A DNA stretch of 64,000 nucleotides, taken from Mesotaenium endlicherianum. Its lineage: Eukaryota > Streptophyta > Zygnematophyceae > Zygnematales > Mesotaeniaceae. The stretch lies in the NCBI GenBank assembly GCA_009602735.1, contig WELA01007952.1:881781-945780 (forward strand). Direction: 5' to 3'. Shown here piece after piece: positions 1 to 10,548 of the stretch; the first letter of the stretch is position 1, and each line of letters starts with the position of its first letter. Below the pieces are notes generated by a model. The model saw only the letters and a list, made by a program, of their open reading frames with translations. It did no database searches and had not been told where the DNA came from. A program made the position numbers and the translations under genes.

Positions 1-2601
1 CATCTTAGTGAAACGATCCACGATCGTTAGCACCCCATTGTGTCCTTGATCGGTGGTGGGCAATTCAACAACAAAGTCGAGGCTTATGCTTTCCCAAGGA
101 GCACATGCAAGTTCCAATGGTTGCAACTTCCCAGCGGGCAACGTATTGCTCGGCTTATTCCTCTGACATGTTGCGCAGTTGATGATGTACTCGGCAACAT
201 CAACCTTAAGGGACGGCCAAATGTACCCTCGGCGCAAAGAGTGTGGTTTTGGTAATTCCATGATGACCTGAGTAAGGAGAGTCATGCGCTTCTCGTAGTA
301 GCACATGTCTTACTCGGCCTTCTGGGACAGCAATGCGCCCATTGTGCCACCAAAAACTGTCCTCAAACAAATAGTTTGAGTGTTCTTTCCTTTTATCCAC
401 ACTGTCCATCGCTACGGCTACACCGTTCAAGCCAGTACCCTGGAGATCTAGGAAAATCGGATCTTTGAGATAGCCCTCGTGAAATAGTTGATGCAGGTCA
501 AGTATTTCCGAATTATGCATGCTATCCAAATCGGGTGTGCCCGCGTCACCAGGCTGGTTGCGGTCAGACGTCCGGGGGGGTACAGCAGAATCAAGGGTGG
601 CCGCCCTCGAAACCTGACCATTTCGTTCTCGCAAGCTCGCAACAGTCCCCAACATCAAGTGGCGGTGAGGAATTCGACTTAGAGGATCAGCAACATTGTT
701 GCGGCCTGGGCGATACGCCCACTCAAAGTGGAATCGTTGCAAGAACTCAGACCATCTCGTCTGTCTCCTCGATAGCGCTGAATTTGAAAGAAAGTTTTTG
801 GGCAGTGGTCCGTAACCACTGTCAAACCTTTGCAGCCTTCCAAATAACATCGCCAAGTTTTCAAAGCGTATATGACTGCCCAGAGCTCTTGCTCTGTCGT
901 TGAGTAATTTTGTTCGGCAGGTGTCAGCTTTCGACTCTCAAAACTGATAGGCTGGCCTGCCTGCAGCAGTACAGCCCCTATTCCAACACCAGACGCATCG
1001 GCGACGACCTCGTAAGGCAAGTCGGGATCGGCTAATGAAAGAAGTGGCGCATTTGTGAGTGCATACTTAATGCGCTCAAACGCATGTTGCGTATTCTCAT
1101 CCCAATTGAACGTCTTATCTTTCCTTGTCAGAGCAGTGAGTGGTGTGGCCATCACTGAATAACCTTGCATAAACTTACGAAAGAAGTCAGCAAACCCGAG
1201 GAATGAACGTACAGTATGTATATCGGTTGGGACAGGCCAGTTAGCGACACACGCTATCTTGGCTAGGTCAGGGCGCACCCCTTTCGAACCCACTATATGT
1301 CCCAGGTACAACAATTCATCCTTTAGGAAGGAACATTTCTTGAGCTTAGCGTACATTTGCTGCTCACGAAGGATTTGCAACACCAAGTCGAGGTGCTTGT
1401 AATGCTCGTCCCTGTTCTTTGAGTAGACGAGGATATCGTTGAGGTAAACCTGGACGAATTTCCCCAAGTAAGGTCTAAACAAATCGTTCATGGTACTTTG
1501 GAATGTCGCTGGTGCATTGGTAAGTCCAAAACTTAGGACTTTGTATTGGAAATGCCCAATAGGCGTTCGAAACGCTGTTTTGGGGACATCCTCTGGTGTG
1601 ATTTGAATTTGATGATAGCCTTGGGCTAAATCAAGCGAGGAGAACACGCATGCCCTCTGCAGCGAATCAAACAAATCATCAATGCGAGGCAACGAAATGC
1701 GGTTCTTGATCGTTATGTTGTTCAGCGCACGATAATCAATGCACATTCTAAGCGTCCCGTCTTTCTTTTGAGCAAAGAAGATGGGGGCCCCGAATGGAGA
1801 AGAGCTCGGCTCAATCCAGCTTTTGTCGAGCAAGTCGCTAATTTGATCTTTCATCTCGGTCATTTCCAACGGGCTTAGGCGATAAATCGGTCGCCAAGTC
1901 GGTTGAGAATCGGGAACGAGAGGGATGGTATGTCCAATACCCCTATCAGGCGGAAGCCCGGCTGGTATTTCAGTTGGAAACACTAACTTATACTTTTGCA
2001 AAAGAGCAAAAAGGTCGGCTGTGAGTGTTTCTTCATGACCAGTAATGTCCAACATCGGTTCTTGCGTAAAGAGCGTGGTTGAAGTTGCTGGGGAATCGGG
2101 TCTCAGTAATCCAAAGAAAACATTTTGACCGTGCTTTGCCAAACGTCGCGCTTGCTTTATGGACAATAGAAGAGTCTTCGAAGGACTTTCCAAGGCCATA
2201 TCGGGCTTAAGGGACTGAAGAGAAATCTTCCTGGTCCCCTTGTGTACAATGCATGTCTTTTGACTAAAGTCAAGCAATGCACTTGTTTGCGTAAGCCAAT
2301 CATTACCCAAAACTGCGTCGATTCCATGCGGCAATTCAGTTACGTAGAATTGTACACGCCCATGGAAGGACTGCACGCTGAGCGGCAATTTAAGCATTCC
2401 AGTAATGCAAGCTAACGAGCCATCGCCAAGGCGAAGAGTCTCGTCCTTGAGTATTGGAAACAACTTAATCCCTTGTGCAAAACGTGCACTAATGAAGCTT
2501 ACTGACGCGCCTGAATCAATGACTGTAAAGCATGATTTACCTGAAACTTTCGTTTCAAATGTCATACTTAATCCCAAAGAAGCATTATGCATCACCAGCA
2601 A
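1..2601 (-). pseudogene. pol: Retrotransposon pol (protease, RT, RNase H, integrase), frameshifted
   Basis: The first open block (2601-679, 640 codons) has an aspartic protease motif DSGAS near residue 30, then an RT domain with the conserved DYRALN and LDLAQGYHQI segments, then RNase H beginning VVADASGVGIGA. The RT catalytic box reads YLND where active enzymes have YxDD, so the first catalytic aspartate is asparagine. Around 800 the frame shifts: the RNase H end (SRRQTRWSEF, then NVADPLSR) continues in the 856-206 frame, followed by the start of the integrase HHCC finger (HDSPYSGHHG). A second shift near 250 moves the rest of the finger (CATCQR) and the start of the integrase core (LDFVVELP, VDRFTKM) to another frame, running off base 1. 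The block beginning at 2601 may start upstream in the 2996-2592 frame. Confidence 0.9.
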
Positions 2602-2996
2602 CGTCCTCGTCTTGAGAGGAATGTGGGAAATATGGAGGTCCTTACCAAAATCCCATTTTGCATTGCTGTCCTTGCGCGAAACCGAGTAATCGGGTCAAAG
2701 TACGCGCGAATATGTGTGAATGCAGCAATATATATTGGTGCAAGACACTTGTGCATTTTCCGTAAGCGAGATAAGTGTTTGTAACACTTGGCAAGGTTAG
2801 GATCATGCGGCTGAAAGTGCAAGGACATGGTATCATGGATGCACTTAAGTTCCAAGAACTCAGCAAAGCTCAACACTGGCATACAAATATATTTGTTTCG
2901 AAGTATATTTATATTGGGTATGCCCGAGTAAACAAGGATTCTTGGGGCTTGCGCGCAAACTCCTAGAATTTCCTGCTCACTAAGTCGTGTTGTCAA
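2592..2996 (-). other. Open linker between gag and pol
   Basis: A 134-codon open frame bridges the gag stop and the pol block, overlapping the latter by a few codons. It has no recognisable motif. In many Ty3/gypsy elements gag and pol are contiguous or overlap, so this may be the N-terminal, non-conserved part of pol expressed by recoding, or simply degenerate sequence. It has basic patches but no zinc knuckle. Confidence 0.35.
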
Positions 2997-3031
2997 AAGC
3001 TCAGAAGGAGGCTTTGCGACTAGCTCCTGAG

Positions 3032-3991
3032 CTACTCTTTTAAAGGCCCCTTGCCTTTCCCCTTGGGATCGTGTCTCGAATCCCTCCTAGTAGGACATTG
3101 CGAGATCGTATGCCCTTGCTTCCCACAGCCAAAACACAGCCCTCTGGTCATCATACGATTGCGAGCTTCGGTGTTGTCTATTTTGCCTATTTTAGGAGGT
3201 GGACTAGTGGATCGAGTGCTAGGGCCCGCGCCATTAGGATAGTTCCTCTTGGGGGCGGGTTTACTTGTACTAGGAAAGGACGATGGAGGACGTGATGGAC
3301 GCGAGGCCCGTTTAGGCGTAGCGACCGACTCCTCTTGAGCTAAAGTCTCGGTGTAACGAATGAGATCGGCGATGGCTGTCCATTCCAAACCGGTGACTGG
3401 GTTTGCGGTGAGACGATTAGCGTATTCCGCCTGGAGTCCCAAGCGAAAAAGGTGAATTTGCATCCCAGTATCAACTGGAACATCCACTATTTGGGCGACT
3501 AAGATACGGAACTTATTGATATAAGTTTCGATAGTGCCTGTCTGTTTGAGGAGAAGCAACTTATCACGAGCTATCTTGGATGGGTTGTGACGCCCAAAAG
3601 AATTGCGTAACTCGGTACTAAACTCCTCGAAAGTGATGGGCCCCCTCTCAGTCCCATGCCATAACTGCGATGCATCCCCCTTGAGAAAAGTGGAAGCCAT
3701 CATGGCTTGGTCGGCAGGGGCTACTTTCGCTAACGTAAAGAAGGTTTTGAGTTCTTTGAGAAAACGGCGTACATCAGAATTGGGGCCGCCTTGAAACTTT
3801 TTAGGCGGCGATGGTTTGTACGAAGGCGTTGGTGCCGCGGCCTGCCCAAGGATGATGGGCGGGATTGGCGTGTTGGCGTTGTCGCCTGCGGTCCCTGATG
3901 GGCCCGGCATCCCTTGGGCAGCCTGTAAANTTGTGTGGTATGATAAGTCTAGGTGGAGCTTGGGAAGTGTATGATGTAGAGCATTGCACAT
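3032..3991 (-). CDS. gag: Retrotransposon gag polyprotein with CCHC zinc knuckle
   Basis: A 319-codon frame from ATG at 3991. The middle part matches the retrotransposon gag capsid pattern (MMASTFLKGDASQLW, then a conserved FxxFSTELRNSFG stretch) and the C-terminus carries a single CCHC nucleic-acid-binding knuckle, CFGCGKQGHTISQC, preceded by a Pro/Ser-rich segment and followed by a Lys/Gly-rich tail. It would form the virus-like particle and package element RNA. One ambiguous base (N at 3930) makes one residue near position 21 unknown. The frame is otherwise intact while pol is broken, which may mean recent pol decay or trans-complementation. The stretch upstream of the ATG (to 4019) is open in another frame only. 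Confidence 0.85.
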   Translation of the reverse strand: MCNALHHTLPKLHLDLSYHTXLQAAQGMPGPSGTAGDNANTPIPPIILGQAAAPTPSYKPSPPKKFQGGPNSDVRRFLKELKTFFTLAKVAPADQAMMASTFLKGDASQLWHGTERGPITFEEFSTELRNSFGRHNPSKIARDKLLLLKQTGTIETYINKFRILVAQIVDVPVDTGMQIHLFRLGLQAEYANRLTANPVTGLEWTAIADLIRYTETLAQEESVATPKRASRPSRPPSSFPSTSKPAPKRNYPNGAGPSTRSTSPPPKIGKIDNTEARNRMMTRGLCFGCGKQGHTISQCPTRRDSRHDPKGKGKGPLKE

Positions 3992-4344
3992 CCTGTCCAG
4001 GATCCTTCCACTTGCTCACCTAGTGTGTCTCTGGACTCAATGTACTATGCGGCATACTAACTTGACTTTCCTAGCCTGTGACGTTTCTGCTTTTCGAGAG
4101 GATCTTTCCTCGGTATTCAAGGAATATTTAATTTAAGTGGGAGGAAAATCTGTATACTTGTGGAAATTGACGAATACTCGAAAGAGCGAAAGTGAGACCT
4201 AACGTAGAATGTGTGCTTGTGAGAGTTGCACTCACAATGACTCTGCAGGTACTTATACCTGCACAACATGAGGCACTGGAGTGCTTCGAGTCACCACCTA
4301 GGGCACTGGTTCATGTTCAACGAAAACGGTCGAAGGGACGTGCC

Positions 4345-5000
4345 CCATTCGGCCGAATGGTTGAAACGCGCAGTTGGCCGTTTGGAGACTTTTTGACGGT
4401 TTTCGAAAATCCGTTTCGCGCCAAACGGGCGTTTTCGCGATCTCGCGACTTTCCGAAAAAGTCGCGATTGATCGCGGAGTCACGTACAGATGCTTTCGTC
4501 ATGAACCGGTAGTTGAAAAAGCTACTTTGGCCAATCGATTAGGTGTGAACGTTTTCAAACGAAAGTCGCGGGTTCGAATCCGCTCGGATGCAAAGCGACT
4601 TTACATATTCCGTTTCGTTTGACTTTACGACTGTTTGTTCGTATTATTGATACGACAGTTTCTTCGTGTTACGACTAGTCGTAATCCGAAATTCGTGATT
4701 GTCCATTATTCGTAATAATGACAATCAAAATAACTTAATCAAACAATGATTAAACTATCATCTCATAATTATTCAAAGTAACTTTATGAATAATTATGTC
4801 GTACTTTTGCGAAGTAGTCGAATTACGTTACGACGCTTTTTGCAATAGTATCTCGGTCGTTTCGCCAATCGACCGTGAATTAATAGGCATACGTGTGTGG
4901 CGAATAATTCAATGTGATGCAATCATTTATCAGATAACTTATGATAAATAGTATAACGTATTTTAGGTAATTGGGAAAACGTCCCAAATACGCCTAAAAA
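4345..5000. repeat. Dense array of short perfect inverted repeats (stem-loops)
   Basis: At least ten perfect or near-perfect inverted repeats follow each other here. Examples: 16-bp palindrome at 4345-4360 (CCATTCGG/CCGAATGG); CCGTTTGG 4378-4385 with CCAAACGG 4421-4428; a compound stem 4436-4476 with TCGCGACTTT (4443-4452) pairing AAAGTCGCGA (4458-4467) inside CGCGAT/ATCGCG; AAAGTCGC 4562-4569 with GCGACTTT 4595-4602; TCGTAT/ATACGA at 4639-4655; 16-bp palindrome 4669-4684; a stem at 4697-4726; TTAATCA/TGATTAA 4735-4753; a 12-bp stem 4764-4775 with 4787-4798; CGGTCG/CGACCG 4854-4875; ATTTATCA/TGATAAAT 4925-4949; and two competing stems at 4957-4997. The arms differ, so this is not a tandem repeat of one hairpin. 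Confidence 0.8.
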
Positions 5001-5811
5001 GCTCAAATCGTTACAGCTGCTGAGTATGCAGGTAAGCACAACTTACTGAATACTCCTAATACACATCCCATCTTCCTCTCCCGAAGTGAAATAGCTGTCG
5101 ACCCGACAGCTCTAACCATATAAGCACACCAAGAAGTCTCTACAATTCCGCAATGTAAGAACCACACAGAGTGACAGGCACAGAGGATTGTGGCGATACG
5201 GGTGGGTGGAGAAGAATCAACGAAGGAAAACCAAGAGAGGACACAAAGTGCAAACACCTAAGTAAGCAAGAAAGAAAGTCCCCCCCCCCAAAAAAATAGT
5301 CAATTTTTCAGAACTAGAGCAATGCCCAGAGTGGCATAGAGAAGAGTGTACTGCCATTCAGACCCTCACACCATGAAGCTCTATCCATGAATAATCCAAA
5401 ATCAAGCCAGTATATTACACCCTCCATTTGGAAGTGTAGATAGCTTGCTATGAGATAAAGACATCCGTCCCCATTAGCAAGTTCCTCGAATACCAAAGAG
5501 TAGCTTAGTTAGCTGACTCTACCAACGTATGCATACAAGGACTTATACTAGTCATTCCTAGCAAGACATACACCAAAATGACAACCACCAAATAGTGAGA
5601 GTCAACAATCCAAGTGAAAAGGGAACAGAAACAACCAACTGTATCATGGTTCTGATGTTTCAGGATACTCCCTCCTTCAGGCCTTACTGCCTGAAGTTGC
5701 CCAGAGGACAGGTGGAGAAGCGTCACGTGGCAGCGTCTAGCTTGCCAACTCCTTGGCCTCTCTTGACCCGTATGTTACCATTGCTTTACACTCTGCTTGC
5801 TGTTCTCAGTC

Positions 5812-5911
5812 TGTCAAACAGACAATAAACAAGTGTGTAAGTTGCCTTCCATGAGCTTAAGATTGTCAAACAGACAACAAGCAAGTGTGTAAGTTGCCTT
5901 CCATGAGCTTA
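5812..5911. repeat. Two-copy tandem duplication, period 52 bp
   Basis: The 48-bp unit at 5812-5859 is repeated at 5864-5911 with two substitutions; both begin TGTCAAACAGACAA and end CCATGAGCTTA. It sits in the element leader and looks like a simple local duplication. Confidence 0.9.
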
Positions 5912-7040
5912 GCTACGCGTGGTAAACACCACATCCTAGGTGCATCAGTCTACTCAAGATCGGGTGACTCCATCTTACATAGTTCTTGGGAGGGCGAGGC
6001 AAACATTGGGATCACATAGACTCAACCAATGACAATGGGCAAACTCAGTATAGCTCAAAACTAAGTTCCTCTCTGGAGGCACATACGTGGCACCTATTGC
6101 ATTTGCAGCAAGCACTTAGCAAGCCAATAACAACAGCGTGCATAAATCATTGGTAAGACTTTTGCACTGTAATCCCAAGCTAGCAAGAAGAATGCTTTTG
6201 CATCAGATTGAACAAGATCATTCAAGCCATGCATTGCGAGAACGTTAATAATGTCGATGGTCCCTTCTGTGTTAACTTAGGTGTGCATAGTGAATCTATT
6301 ACAGCAGGGTCCATTTTACACCTGCTCTACGGTATGCTTACGGCGATCCACTACCTCTAGCACCCGGGATGCAAATTCCATGCACCTGACGCATATACCA
6401 ATGCACCTTGCATGCTACCTAGCATGCGCCTTTAGCGAGCTCAATTAGCTGCGAGGCCGGCGGAAACTTAGCACACAGCTAATATGCCCACATCGTCCCT
6501 ATGACGAAAACACATACCTCCTTACACTTGACCAAGTGTACACGTGGCTTCTAAAAACATATAGCCAACTGGACCTAAGGCAAGCAGTCAAACCCCCTCT
6601 AGTATCCACGTTGACTTCACATACAGCAGTCAACACACCGTACAGACCCAAGTCTCGATATGCTGATCTATCTGAATCTTTCGCTGGCTCCAACAAGCCA
6701 TAATTCCATCGTAAGACATGCCAAGCATCAAGCATGGCAACACCCAGAGCTCATTCAACTCAAGCACTCAAAGTACTCGTTGACCGCGGCTGCTCTCGAA
6801 CACTTAACCCTTAAAAAGTCATGCAAAATAAAAGAGAGTCAAGGGAAAGCCCTTGCGTCCATAAACCCAAGCCCTTAACCCCTTTGATTACATTAGGTCA
6901 AATAATCCAGCAGACTGACTTAACCTAAATCAGCAATCACATGAGACCCGCATCCATAAACCTCAGCACGCTGACACAAGTCGACCTCACACAATTACCT
7001 CATGAGACAAAGAAGACAAGCACGGACATTCAAGAAAGGA

Positions 7041-7056
7041 CTTAGCTCCGATACCA
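7041..7056 (-). promoter_or_regulatory. Retrotransposon primer binding site (tRNA-Met type)
   Basis: The minus strand reads TGGTATCGGAGCTAAG one base after the LTR end. It matches the start of the common plant retroelement primer site complementary to initiator tRNA-Met (TGGTATCAGAGC) with one mismatch. Its place fixes element orientation and the LTR border. Confidence 0.85.
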
Positions 7057-7057
7057 C

Positions 7058-8247
7058 TGAAATAAATCTTGCTTATTCAAGATAAAATTTCATTCAAATA
7101 TATAAGATCAGAGATAGGTGGAAGCGTGTAAAATCAGGGAGCGATCTTCGCCCTTAGGAGGAATTCCATTTACTCATCTATACCCCTTGACTCACTTACC
7201 GTAGTGTGCTATAGTTGCACACTAACACAAGGCACAAGAAGGAGGCGAACTTGAGGACTAGAGCTTCTCCTTTAGAAACTCATGGCCTCTTTCCTACCAG
7301 GCATACAAGCATGTATAAGCACATACACAACATCAGGGGACTGAATAGCAAAGGCGCTCTCATTCAGATGACCATAATGTAGCTAAAACTCATCCCACTG
7401 ACTTAGGTGCAAAACCATGGAATCTGTCCGCTATGTGACTCCGAAATGTCAGAGGGCATCGCTCTGTCAATACTACTCCAAGTTGAGCAAACTTAACGGC
7501 AACAAACGCATCTTGACGAGACCTTTCCAAAAAGTTCTAGTTCGCTTGATTTGGAGCACAGATGAAGACGCCATGGCAATTTCCGTGAAAGCTGGTCATG
7601 ATAACGAACCCAAGGTGCACACATGACTTGCAAGTAGAAATCCGACTGTAAAGCTTATTGTCCAGAATGCGGGACCACGAGATCTCAGCCTGCTATGTAC
7701 CTAGTGACCACCTGGTTGACCACGACGCAAGGTGCGCCGTTGCGTGGGAAACCCGTCAAGTTGGGACCCACGGATCTAGGTATAAGAAACATATTAATTG
7801 GTCGGTTGACTGAAGCCCTAACCGTTCAGTCGACTGACGACGGCTCCGCCTACCCAGGAGTTAACCACACTGGTAGGACATCAATTTATTGAATCTCAGT
7901 CGACCCTCGACTTTCAGTATACTACGGTCACGTGTGCTAATCTACAAATAATAATCTAAATGAATATATCTACCTTCAGCATACCGAGTCCAAGTATACT
8001 AACTATTACTATACGAGCCTACTATGTATCAACCTACTGACATTATGTCATATATACAATTAGTATATAAATCTCAGCAAACTACACTATGATACAAAAG
8101 TCATCCTGCTGACCTTTTTGACAAAGTAAGTGAACACGCATTATATCGGCATACATTTATTTAGATGAACTCGCACATGTGAGTATATTGACATAATACT
8201 TGTTTAGGGTTCTTATATATGCAAATAAATATAAATAAACTGATTCA
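7058..8247 (-). repeat. 5' LTR of the Ty3/gypsy element
   Basis: On the minus strand this 1190-bp block starts TGAATCAG and ends TTTCA, i.e. TG...CA, directly before the primer binding site. Its borders are set by alignment to an inverted copy at 36874-38078, which is about 90 percent identical in the stretch compared by eye (7314-7430 against about 37700-37820). The 5 bp outside the TG end are TTACA on the plus strand (8248-8252). It should contain the element promoter; no obvious TATA box was fixed. Confidence 0.85.
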
Positions 8248-8259
8248 TTACAATCTTTA

Positions 8260-8867
8260 TCACACAGCATTGCCATCATAATCCTTCTGTTGGGACTGAT
8301 ACACCATAGTCATCTGAGACCGCATTTGATCAAATAATGCACCGAAATTGACATTTTGAGGCGGCAATCCAACCATAGCAGCAGCAGTAGCATTGAATTG
8401 CTCAGCAGCAACCTCGACATTTCCTCTGGTTGCTACATTAGCAATGCCCGCTCCACTCAACTGCTAACGAATCTGGATAATAAATACATTTGCAACAACA
8501 TTGGGAGGTGGGTTTTGAAGATTCACTCTTTTTGCCATCAGTTCTTCCACCGTCCTGGCATCAGCTCCACGTCTACTTTCTGCTGCTGCTTCCCTTCCTC
8601 TTTAGCTAAACGCTCAGCTCCTATTTCTACGCGTTCGTCCTCAGTCTGCTGGGCTGCTACTGCAACAATGGCTGCCGCTTCATCTGCTGCTCTTCTAGCC
8701 GCAGTATCCGCTAAAGCATCAGGGTAAGTGCAAGGTCCAACAACTTGGCTCTCTGCCTGACTTTCCATGTTTTCATTATTTTGACCCTCCATATTCCGAG
8801 AGTTACTAATCCGAGACCGCGTCTTTATCATACATTTAACTATTATACAACCAATATATTGATTCAT
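8260..8867 (-). pseudogene. Degenerate hypothetical ORF (two frames)
   Basis: Two open blocks on the minus strand (8867-8538 and 8460-8260) look like one former reading frame. The first is Glu/Gln/Ala-rich with a likely helical segment rich in Ala and Asp; the second contains LPPQNVNF, and between them in a third frame is a similar LQNPPPNV segment, so one frameshift and one stop separate the parts. No family is recognised. It lies between the LTR and the tyrosine-recombinase remnant and reads toward the LTR; it could belong to the same element as the recombinase. Confidence 0.35.
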
Positions 8868-8939
8868 TACACATGAGCTGTAAAAATAGTGAGAGAAGTA
8901 GCAAGTTGGACTTTGTGTTGGCTAAGCATTGAGAAGCAA

Positions 8940-9627
8940 TCAATATTCCCAGGAAAATAGCTGAAATGATAAATGCTCATGCTAGTCCAGGAGCTGATAA
9001 CAAATCACTGATGGGGACAGCTACGATTATACTTATGTATCATGGATTCATGAGATACTCTGTGTTAGAGTTAATTAATGTTGGAGTAAAAGATATGAAA
9101 AATAATGGAGCAGACAGGATAAAATCAATATTCACTAATTTTCAAAGCAAAAAATGATAAACAGAGCTTAGGCAGAGTCACCTCAATATACCGGACTGGA
9201 GAGAAGTGGTGCTCACTGGAGATGTTATGCAAATTTATTTAGTTGGAAGAGTTTTTAGAGAAAGGGCCGCTGATATAGACAATAAACAAAGCTAGTGAAA
9301 TGACAGATAATGCACCTGCATATACCACTCTCAGGAACTGGTGTACTCAAATATTGCTGTTGCTAATTTTAAACTGAAGGATTTTGATATCCATCATTAA
9401 GGAAGAGTGCAACAACTGCAGTTGCTAACTTAGAAGTCTCATATAGGACTTTAAAAAAGATGGGAGGTTGGAAATCTGAGCAGGCAAAAGGAATGTATGT
9501 TATAGATTTAAATCAGAAAGTGCAACAGGCAACTGCTATCATTGCTATTCCTAATGCAAGAAAAGGAACAACAGACAACCAAAGACAACTGACAAAAGCT
9601 TTTCAGAAGAAAAAGAAGAAAAAATGA
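8940..9627 (+). pseudogene. Tyrosine recombinase remnant (Crypton/DIRS-like)
   Basis: Two blocks in different frames carry the paired signature of a tyrosine recombinase catalytic domain. Block one (8960-9157) has IILMYHGFMRYSVLEL followed by a KDM segment, matching box I with the catalytic arginine. Block two (9391-9627) has SLRKSATTAVANLE, then LKKMGGWKSEQAKGMYV, matching the (H)xLR box, the GGWKS segment usual in Crypton and DIRS-type recombinases, and a tyrosine at the expected nucleophile spacing. The first histidine of HxLR appears as proline in this frame. Stops lie between the blocks. An Asp/Asn-Lys-rich tail ends at 9627. Transposases of this class cut and rejoin DNA through a covalent phosphotyrosine. 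Phage or bacterial integrase origin is less likely given the GGWKS form. Confidence 0.6.
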
Positions 9628-10548
9628 GACAAGTCAATGAAGAGTATTACGTGATTGCTTATCTGTATGTCTGCTAGATAGAGTGCTCCCTGACCACATT
9701 TCTTTCATAAAACTAAATTCATCAATGCCTAGCCATACCTATGCTGTACCTACTTAATACTGCTCTACAATATCCCATCATCTCTTTGCTGTATTTTCCC
9801 ACTTTTCTCTCCTTCCCTTTTTCCGATCTTTTCTCCCATTCCTCTCTCTCTCTTCTATTCCTCCTATTCTTCCTCCTTTTCTACATGTATGCTTTTCATT
9901 GCATACTGCTACCCTCACATATATCATAAATTTGTCATTTACATTTTTTTGAAAATTAGCACCCGATTCTGGAAGGTAGTTGGGCGGCGCCGGCTGGGGT
10001 GCCCTTAGAGGTTGATTCGCACACTTCCCTTGGGTGCTTTATTGACCTTATCCGTGCACGACGGTCTATGGTTATAGTCCATCCCTGGCATCCGGGAGAA
10101 AATTGTGGGCCGAGTACCTCATGTGACTGCTTTGGACTTATCGCCACTGTGGACGCTTTGAGATGCACTGTCATCAGCCCTTGTAACCGTTTGGTCTACT
10201 TCCGTACTTCAATGCCAGAGTGGTATGCATACGACTGGTGCATGTATTTATCCAACGTTAATCAGCATGATCTGGATTCTCGTGAAGGGTGTGCAGGTCT
10301 ATTACGGCCAAGTCTGTACCTGCCATGTTATCTGCTGAAAAGTGCACCTTTTGAAAGATTCCCGGGACCCTCACGAGTCTAGGCACGGCCTCAATAACCG
10401 TGGCCACCAAAAGTTCAGGGCCCACAAAAAAGTGCACCACCGAGTGAATGGCTTGCCAATCCTCTTTGAACCCTGACCTCGAGGCTGGGGGAGGCTAAAC
10501 CCCGGGTCCTCCAACTCCAACACGCACAGCTTTAGTGTCCATGGAGAA
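9628..10548. other. Intergenic, no gene seen
   Basis: A pyrimidine-rich stretch (about 9780-9900, TTCCTCTCTCTC runs) is followed by unremarkable sequence up to the carbonic anhydrase start. The promoter of that gene should lie here; I could not fix a TATA box or other site. Confidence 0.5.

Larger units (their letters stand above)
4020..7040 (-). other. Long non-coding leader of the Ty3/gypsy element
   Basis: About 3 kb lies between the primer binding site and gag without any ORF that looks coding. It holds the inverted-repeat array at 4345-5000 and the 52-bp tandem duplication at 5812-5911. Base composition changes along it: the part next to gag (4620-5000) is AT-rich, 5000-7040 is mixed. 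It could be a genuine long leader, as in some large plant Ty3/gypsy lineages, or contain nested insertions whose ends I could not define. Confidence 0.5.
1..8247 (-). mobile_element. Ty3/gypsy LTR retrotransposon, degenerate, cut by window edge
   Basis: Read on the minus strand the order is LTR (8247-7058), primer binding site (7056-7041), a long non-coding leader, gag (3991-3032), then pol with protease, reverse transcriptase, RNase H and integrase, leaving the window at base 1. The PR-RT-RH-IN order is that of Ty3/gypsy (Metaviridae) rather than copia. The 3' LTR lies outside the window. Pol has at least two frame breaks and the RT active-site motif is altered, so this copy cannot be autonomous. 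A second LTR of the same family lies inverted at 36874-38078. The 3 kb between primer binding site and gag is unusually long and may itself contain nested insertions. Confidence 0.92.

Noticed and set aside
4500-4595. tRNA gene
   Set aside because: Only a B-box-like word; T stem and acceptor stem do not pair and no A box is present.
7417-7892. Short plus-strand ORFs
   Set aside because: They lie inside the LTR in reverse orientation and their counterpart in the solo LTR is not open in the same way.
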